From the NCBI GenBank assembly GCA_031419715.1, contig JANOLJ010000270.1, positions 1 to 10,905 on the forward strand: 10,905 bases of DNA, read 5' to 3'. Every line of letters starts with the position of its first letter. Within the stretch, counting starts at the first letter, position 1. Position numbers and translations under genes: made by a program. The stretch comes from JAEMQF01 sp031419715. Its GTDB lineage: Bacteria > Pseudomonadota > Gammaproteobacteria > Burkholderiales > Burkholderiaceae_C. The notes beneath the pieces are model-generated. The model was not told the origin of the DNA. It did not search any database and was given only the letters and a program-made list of their open reading frames with translations. This document shows, one piece after another, positions 7,444-10,905 of the stretch.

Positions 7444-8238
7444 ATGGACCTGCAACTCAAAGGCAAGACCGCCCTCGTCACGGGTTCGAGCGCCGGCATC
7501 GGCTGGGCCATCGCGTGCGAACTCGCAGCGGAAGGTGCGGCGGTGATCGTGAACGGCCGCGACGAGGCACGCACCAGCGCCGCCGTGCAGCGCATACGCG
7601 CCAAGTTGCCCGGCGCCAATGTGCGCGCTGTCGCGGCGGACCTTGGCACGATGCAAGGCTGCCAAAGCCTGATCGACACGGCAGGCGACGTGGACGTGCT
7701 GGTCAACAACCTCGGCATCTTCGAGCCCAAGCCGTTCGAGCAGGTGAGCGACGCCGACTGGGCGCGCTTCTTCGAAGTCAATGTGATGAGCGGCGTGCGC
7801 TTGTCGAGGCATTACTTGCCGGCCATGAAGCAGCGCGGCTGGGGCCGCATCGTATTCATTTCCAGCGAGTCGGGCATCTGCCCGCCGGCCGAGATGGTGC
7901 ACTACGGCATGACTAAGTCGGCTCAACTGTCCGTGTCGCGCGGCCTGGCCGAAACCTGCGCCGGCACGAACGTGACGGTGAACGCCGTGTTGCCCGGGCC
8001 GACGCGCAGCGAAGGCGCGGCCGCGCTGTTCGGCAAGGCCGCGCGCGAGTCCGGCAAGAGCCTGGAGCAGATCGAGCGCGATTTCTTCACGCACGCACGG
8101 CCGACCTCACTGCTGAAGCGCTTGATCGAACCGGCGGAAGTGGCGGCGATGGTCGCCTATGTGTGCAGCCCGCGTGCCGCGGCGACGAATGGCGCGGCGT
8201 TGCGCGTCGAAGGCGGCGTCGTGCGCGCCCTGATTTGA
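7444..8238 (+). CDS. Short-chain dehydrogenase/reductase (SDR) of unknown substrate within the meta-cleavage operon
   Basis: This is a classical SDR of 264 residues. The Rossmann motif TGSSAGIG spans 13-20, the second strand ends in NGRD (37-40), where the arginine suggests a preference for NADP(H), and NNLG is at 88-91. Asn113, Ser141, Tyr154 and Lys158 (YGMTK) form an intact catalytic tetrad, and a PG motif (184-185) follows. The C-terminal GGVVRA region is also typical. It is therefore expected to be an active oxidoreductase, but I cannot name the substrate. It starts 13 bases after dmpE and ends 19 bases before dmpH, so it is in the same transcript. The classical dmp operon has acetaldehyde dehydrogenase (dmpF) and aldolase (dmpG) at this place, and neither is related to SDRs. 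It could act on a pathway aldehyde, alcohol or keto acid, or on a dihydrodiol; these are guesses. Confidence 0.92.
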   Translation: MDLQLKGKTALVTGSSAGIGWAIACELAAEGAAVIVNGRDEARTSAAVQRIRAKLPGANVRAVAADLGTMQGCQSLIDTAGDVDVLVNNLGIFEPKPFEQVSDADWARFFEVNVMSGVRLSRHYLPAMKQRGWGRIVFISSESGICPPAEMVHYGMTKSAQLSVSRGLAETCAGTNVTVNAVLPGPTRSEGAAALFGKAARESGKSLEQIERDFFTHARPTSLLKRLIEPAEVAAMVAYVCSPRAAATNGAALRVEGGVVRALI

Positions 8239-8247
8239 TTTGAACCC

Positions 8248-8252
8248 GGAGA
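8248..8252 (+). promoter_or_regulatory. Shine-Dalgarno deciding the dmpH start
   Basis: GGAGA lies five bases before ATG 8258. This supports ATG 8258 over the in-frame TTG at 8240, which is upstream of the site and next to the SDR stop codon. Confidence 0.8.
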
Positions 8253-8257
8253 ACCGA

Positions 8258-9046
8258 ATGGCCCTGGACAAGAACATCATCGCCAAGCTCGCCGAGCACC
8301 TGGAAACCTGCCAGTTGGAGGCACGCGACACGACGAAGATCACCGACGAATACCCCGGCATGGACTGGGCTGATGCGTATGCGATTCAAGATGAAATCCT
8401 GCGCCGCAAGCTCGCGCGTGGCGGGCGCATGGCGGGCTACAAGGCAGGCCTCACGTCGCACGCGAAGATGAAGCAGATGGGCATCACGACACCCGTGTTC
8501 GGCTTCCTCGTCGACGAGTTCACGGTGCCTGACGGCGGTGAAGTCAAGTTCAGCGAACTCATCCACCCCAAGGTCGAGCCCGAAATCTGCTTCGTCACAC
8601 GCACCGAACTGCGCGGCCCGGGCTGCCACATCGCCAACGTGCTGGCCGCGTGCGACTTCGTGCTGCCGGGCATTGAAGTCATCGACAGCCGCTACCGCGA
8701 CTTCAAGTTCGACCTGAAGAGCGTGGTGGCCGACAACACATCAGCATCACGCTTCGTCGTCGGCGGGCGCATCGCCGACGCGCGCGGCGTCGATCTGCGC
8801 ACCATGGGCATCGTGCTCGAGAAGAACGGTGTGCCGGTGTCCTTCGGCGCCGGTGCGGCGGTGCTCGGCCATCCTGCCGCCGCGGTGGCGATGCTCGTCA
8901 ATCACCTGGGTGAGCGTGGGCAGGCGCTGCCTGCGGGCAGCCTGGTGCTGTCGGGTGGGATCACTGAAGCCGTGGCGGTGCAGCGCGGCGACAACATCAC
9001 GCTGCGGGTGCAGCATTTGGGAAGTGTGTCGATGCGGTTTGTGTGA
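8258..9046 (+). CDS. dmpH: 4-Oxalocrotonate decarboxylase
   Basis: This enzyme decarboxylates the keto form of 4-oxalocrotonate to 2-hydroxypenta-2,4-dienoate, completing the oxidative branch that begins with DmpC. The 262 residues are a paralogue of the dmpE product in the same hydratase/decarboxylase fold. Metal-binding acidic residues fall at Glu107 and Glu109 (HPKVEPEI) and Glu140 (IEVIDSRY); Lys62 in GYKAGLTS matches the conserved lysine. Features that favour DmpH over DmpE are KMKQMGITTPVFGFL, VPDGGEVKFSELIHPK, and YRDFKFDLKSVVADNTSASRF. ATG 8258 is chosen for its Shine-Dalgarno and for the N terminus. It is the last plus-strand gene; the tautomerase DmpI that would feed it is not in the window. 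Confidence 0.95.
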   Translation: MALDKNIIAKLAEHLETCQLEARDTTKITDEYPGMDWADAYAIQDEILRRKLARGGRMAGYKAGLTSHAKMKQMGITTPVFGFLVDEFTVPDGGEVKFSELIHPKVEPEICFVTRTELRGPGCHIANVLAACDFVLPGIEVIDSRYRDFKFDLKSVVADNTSASRFVVGGRIADARGVDLRTMGIVLEKNGVPVSFGAGAAVLGHPAAAVAMLVNHLGERGQALPAGSLVLSGGITEAVAVQRGDNITLRVQHLGSVSMRFV

Positions 9047-9060
9047 GGGACGCGTGCCGC

Positions 9061-9378
9061 TCAGTGGTAGTCCTCTTCAAGTTGGTGGCGCACCGCCGAG
9101 ACCACAACCTCGGTGGTGCCGACAATTTCAAACAGCGCCACATAGCCCGAGCGGCCAAACGCGATGATCAGTTCGCGCAGAAACGGGCTCTGGCCCGCTT
9201 TGCGGCATGTGAAGGGCGATGTCTTCAGGGTGGCGATTCCCGCGCGAATGGCGACAAGCGCTTGTTCGGCCAGTTCGAGATCGCCATCACTTCGCCCAAG
9301 CTCGCGCTCAAGAACAAAGTCGAACAAGCGCTCCAGGTCGGCCTCGGCGCCGCGTGTCAGGCGGACGCGAAAGCTCAC
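9061..9378 (-). CDS. RelE/ParE-superfamily toxin of a type II toxin-antitoxin pair
   Basis: The 105-residue product resembles RelE/ParE toxins: an N-terminal MSFRVRLTRGAEADLERLFDFV (strand then amphipathic helix with the AExDL pattern), a second helix, a central FTCRKAG and FLRELIIAFGRSGYVALFEI strand pair (about 56-85), and a C-terminal VVVSAVRHQLEEDY like the VRHxRE ending common in ParE-type proteins. Members either block translation as mRNA endonucleases or poison gyrase; the sequence alone does not tell which. The start is GTG 9378, whose last bases overlap the antitoxin stop (GTGA), a typical coupled arrangement with the antitoxin first. The gene runs toward dmpH, with 14 bases between the two stop codons. 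Confidence 0.87.
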   Translation of the reverse strand: MSFRVRLTRGAEADLERLFDFVLERELGRSDGDLELAEQALVAIRAGIATLKTSPFTCRKAGQSPFLRELIIAFGRSGYVALFEIVGTTEVVVSAVRHQLEEDYH

Positions 9379-9656
9379 CGCCGGGTCACCGGCTTGCGCT
9401 TGCGCGTGGCATCCAACTTGCGCTGAAGTTTTTGCAGCACGGCGTCGGCTTCAATGTAGTCGCCGGTGCGGCGAGCGTCGTCGAGTGAGCGCATGCCCCT
9501 GGCGATGAACTCGGCCTGGTTGCGCCTACGCAGCACGGTCGCCCGCACCGACGCCTCGACGAATTCGGACACCGTTTCACCTTCGCTCAGCAGCGACTCG
9601 ACTTCCGCACGCAACTCAGGCTCGACACGCACGGAGGGGATGGTGGCGGTTTTCAT
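9375..9656 (-). CDS. YlcI/YnfO-like (ribbon-helix-helix type) antitoxin
   Basis: The 93-residue product begins MKTATIPSVRVEPELRAEVESLL, with a short strand then helix expected for a ribbon-helix-helix DNA-binding N terminus, followed by ETVSEFVEASVRATVLRRRNQAEF. The middle part, FIARGMRSLDDARRTGDYIEADAVLQKL, is a pattern I associate with YlcI/YnfO-family antitoxins next to RelE/ParE toxins. The C terminus is very basic (KLDATRKRKPVTRR). It probably neutralises the following toxin and represses its own promoter. ATG 9656 is preferred because it gives this N terminus; the frame stays open much farther upstream, but that part overlaps the metallo-hydrolase gene. No good Shine-Dalgarno is visible. 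The stop overlaps the toxin start by four bases. Confidence 0.85.
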   Translation of the reverse strand: MKTATIPSVRVEPELRAEVESLLSEGETVSEFVEASVRATVLRRRNQAEFIARGMRSLDDARRTGDYIEADAVLQKLQRKLDATRKRKPVTRR

Positions 9657-9796
9657 GGCGCCAATTGTCGCGCATTTGCGTTGCACTTCGCGGGACGGCA
9701 CTTTTTTCCTTGCACGCCCGCAGCGCCGCCCAAGGGCTGGCTCAACGGGAACACATGTGTCAATCTCTCGCGTGTCCCGCGGCCGGGCCGCACAGA
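9657..9796. other. Intergenic region upstream of the toxin-antitoxin pair
   Basis: These 140 bases separate the antitoxin start from the stop of the metallo-hydrolase gene; both genes are on the minus strand. I see no gene. Read on the minus strand, GACAAT (about 9664-9669) is a weak -10 candidate without a convincing -35. A GC-rich hairpin sequence (GCGGCC C GGCCGC) lies just after the metallo-hydrolase stop, without a run of T directly after it. The toxin-antitoxin promoter and operator most likely lie here, but neither can be fixed from sequence alone. Confidence 0.4.
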
Positions 9797-10903
9797 CTAC
9801 TTCAACCCCTTCCACCACAACACATTCGTGCGCGGCCGGCCGATCGTCAGCACTTCGCCGATCTCGGGCGTTGCCAGCGGCACGCGCTTGGCTTCGGCCA
9901 GCGCCGCGACCCGCTCCAGCGGGTCGTGCCAGGTGTGGAACGCCAGGTTGAAGGTGCTGTTGTGCACGAGGTACAGCAGGTGGCCCCGCAAGTCCTGGAA
10001 GGCCTGCACGGTCTCCTCGGGTGTCATGTGCACCGAAGGCCAATAGCTGTCGTAGGCGCCGTTTTCCATCAAGGCCAGGTCGAAGCCTTCGAAACGATCG
10101 CCGATCTGCTTGAAGCCGGGAAAGTAGCCTGAGTCGCCGCTGTAGAAGATGCGCTTGTCGCCGCTTTGAATGACCCAACTCGCCCACAGCGTGCGATTGC
10201 GGTCCCACAGCGTGCGGCCGGAAAAATGCTGCGCCGGTGCGGCGGTGAGTTGCACACCGGCATGGCTGGCGCTTTGCCACCAATCGAATTCCTCGATGCG
10301 CTTCGCCTCGACGCCCATGCTCTGCAGCCGCGCGGCCACGCCCAGCGGCACGAAATAGCGCTGCACGCGCCCGTTCAGGTATTCGATGGTCGGCAGGTCC
10401 AGGTGGTCATAGTGGTCGTGCGACAGGATCAGGCCCTCAATCGGCGGCACATCGGTCAGCGCCAACGGTGGCGGGTGAAAGCGCTTCGGGCCGGCAAAGC
10501 TCACGGGTGAGATGCGGTCACCGAACACCGGATCGATGAGCCAGTACTTGCCACGCAGCTTGAGCAGGTGCGACGAATGTCCGAGCCGCACGATGTGGTT
10601 GGCGGAGGCGTCGAGCGCGTCGAGCATCGCCCGGTCAAGCTTGCGCACGGGAATCGCATCGACCGGCGTCGTGCCCAGCGGGGCGGGTTCCAGATAGGGC
10701 GTCCAGATTTGCCAGGCCGGCTGCGATGGCTGTGCCTTTGGGTTCGGCAGGTTCTGGAACACGCAGCCCTCCGTGGAGAACTGAGGCGATCCGGCCAAGG
10801 CCTGGTCGCAGGTTCCACCGGAAGCGCAGCCCGCTGCTGCCAACGCCACCGCGCCGAGCCAGCACAACGCAGCGGCGCGCCGGCGCAGGCGCAGGCGGTT
10901 CAC
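9797..10903 (-). CDS. Metallo-beta-lactamase-fold lipoprotein, NAPE-PLD/UlaG-like; start at window edge
   Basis: The 368 visible residues begin with a basic region (MNRLRLRRR), a hydrophobic stretch (about 10-24) and a lipobox AAGC with Cys26, so the protein is probably a lipoprotein on the periplasmic side of a membrane. The metallo-hydrolase domain has LSHDHYDHLD (HxHxDH: His162, His164, Asp166, His167), His226 in APAQHFSGR, bridging Asp257 in YSGDSG, and His314 in LVHNSTF. Together they give the full two-metal site of the NAPE-phospholipase D/UlaG/RomA-like branch. Also seen are GHSSHLLKL and WLIDPVFGDR (about 108-130), typical of this branch. The GTG at 10903 is the best visible start given the signal peptide, but an upstream start outside the window is possible. 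The substrate is unknown; phospholipid-type phosphodiesters are one candidate by homology. It is not obviously linked to phenol degradation. Confidence 0.88.
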   Translation of the reverse strand: MNRLRLRRRAAALCWLGAVALAAAGCASGGTCDQALAGSPQFSTEGCVFQNLPNPKAQPSQPAWQIWTPYLEPAPLGTTPVDAIPVRKLDRAMLDALDASANHIVRLGHSSHLLKLRGKYWLIDPVFGDRISPVSFAGPKRFHPPPLALTDVPPIEGLILSHDHYDHLDLPTIEYLNGRVQRYFVPLGVAARLQSMGVEAKRIEEFDWWQSASHAGVQLTAAPAQHFSGRTLWDRNRTLWASWVIQSGDKRIFYSGDSGYFPGFKQIGDRFEGFDLALMENGAYDSYWPSVHMTPEETVQAFQDLRGHLLYLVHNSTFNLAFHTWHDPLERVAALAEAKRVPLATPEIGEVLTIGRPRTNVLWWKGLK

Positions 10904-10905
10904 GA

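Noticed and set aside
4770..7781. Long minus-strand open frames opposite dmpC and dmpD, and opposite dmpE and the SDR gene (365 and 383 residues)
   Set aside because: They mirror strongly supported plus-strand genes, have Arg/Ala/His-rich composition without any family motif, and are the usual result of high GC at third codon positions.
8240..8257. TTG 8240 as the start of dmpH
   Set aside because: It is a rare start codon upstream of the GGAGA site; ATG 8258 has correct spacing.
9751..9760. Perfect palindrome ACACATGTGT as an operator
   Set aside because: A ten-base palindrome is expected about ten times by chance in a window of this size, and it is far from the antitoxin start.
9689..9781. 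Inverted repeat CGCGGGAC / GTCCCGCG with about 77 bases between arms, as mobile element ends
   Set aside because: Only eight bases in GC-rich DNA, nothing coding between the arms and no target duplication seen; probably chance.
9657..10283. Extending the antitoxin frame upstream to give a 302-residue protein
   Set aside because: The added part overlaps the metallo-hydrolase gene on the same strand in another frame and has shadow-like composition; ATG 9656 gives a typical antitoxin N terminus.

Overview
The window is a GC-rich stretch of a proteobacterial chromosome or large plasmid. GC bias at third codon positions, the dmp/aph-type gene order and the protein sequences suggest a betaproteobacterium, probably Burkholderiales of the Rubrivivax/Methylibium/Comamonadaceae kind. 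That taxonomic call is inference from memory of related sequences. No rRNA, tRNA, insertion sequence, CRISPR array or replication origin is seen.

Region 1 (1-9046, plus strand) is the downstream part of a phenol degradation operon with meta cleavage of catechol. It opens inside the large subunit of a multicomponent phenol hydroxylase (dmpN, 5' end missing). Then come the small hydroxylase subunit (dmpO), the FAD/[2Fe-2S] reductase (dmpP), a plant-type ferredoxin that keeps catechol 2,3-dioxygenase active (dmpQ), catechol 2,3-dioxygenase (dmpB), 2-hydroxymuconic semialdehyde dehydrogenase (dmpC), 2-hydroxymuconic semialdehyde hydrolase (dmpD), 2-hydroxypenta-2,4-dienoate hydratase (dmpE), a short-chain dehydrogenase not part of the classical set, and 4-oxalocrotonate decarboxylase (dmpH). 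Together they turn phenol into catechol, open the ring to the yellow semialdehyde, and carry that through both the hydrolytic branch (DmpD) and the oxidative branch (DmpC, DmpH) to 2-hydroxypentadienoate and then 4-hydroxy-2-oxovalerate (DmpE). The genes overlap or lie a few to about 25 bases apart, except for an 84-base gap between dmpB and dmpC that holds a hairpin-forming dispersed repeat. The aldolase (dmpG), acetaldehyde dehydrogenase (dmpF) and tautomerase (dmpI) of the classical operon are absent from the window. The SDR gene sits where dmpF and dmpG would be.

Region 2 (9061-9656, minus strand) is a compact type II toxin-antitoxin pair: a YlcI/YnfO-like antitoxin gene overlapping a RelE/ParE-like toxin gene by four bases. 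It converges on the end of the dmp operon with only 14 bases between stop codons.

Region 3 (9797-10903, minus strand) encodes a probable lipoprotein with a metallo-beta-lactamase fold of the NAPE-PLD/UlaG-like type. Its start is at or beyond the window edge. The 140 bases between it and the antitoxin gene hold no recognisable gene.

Overall this is a well-known catabolic pathway with a few local departures: the SDR insertion, the missing aldolase/dehydrogenase/tautomerase genes, the repeat between dmpB and dmpC, and the adjoining toxin-antitoxin module. I found no convincing sign of an entirely new system.
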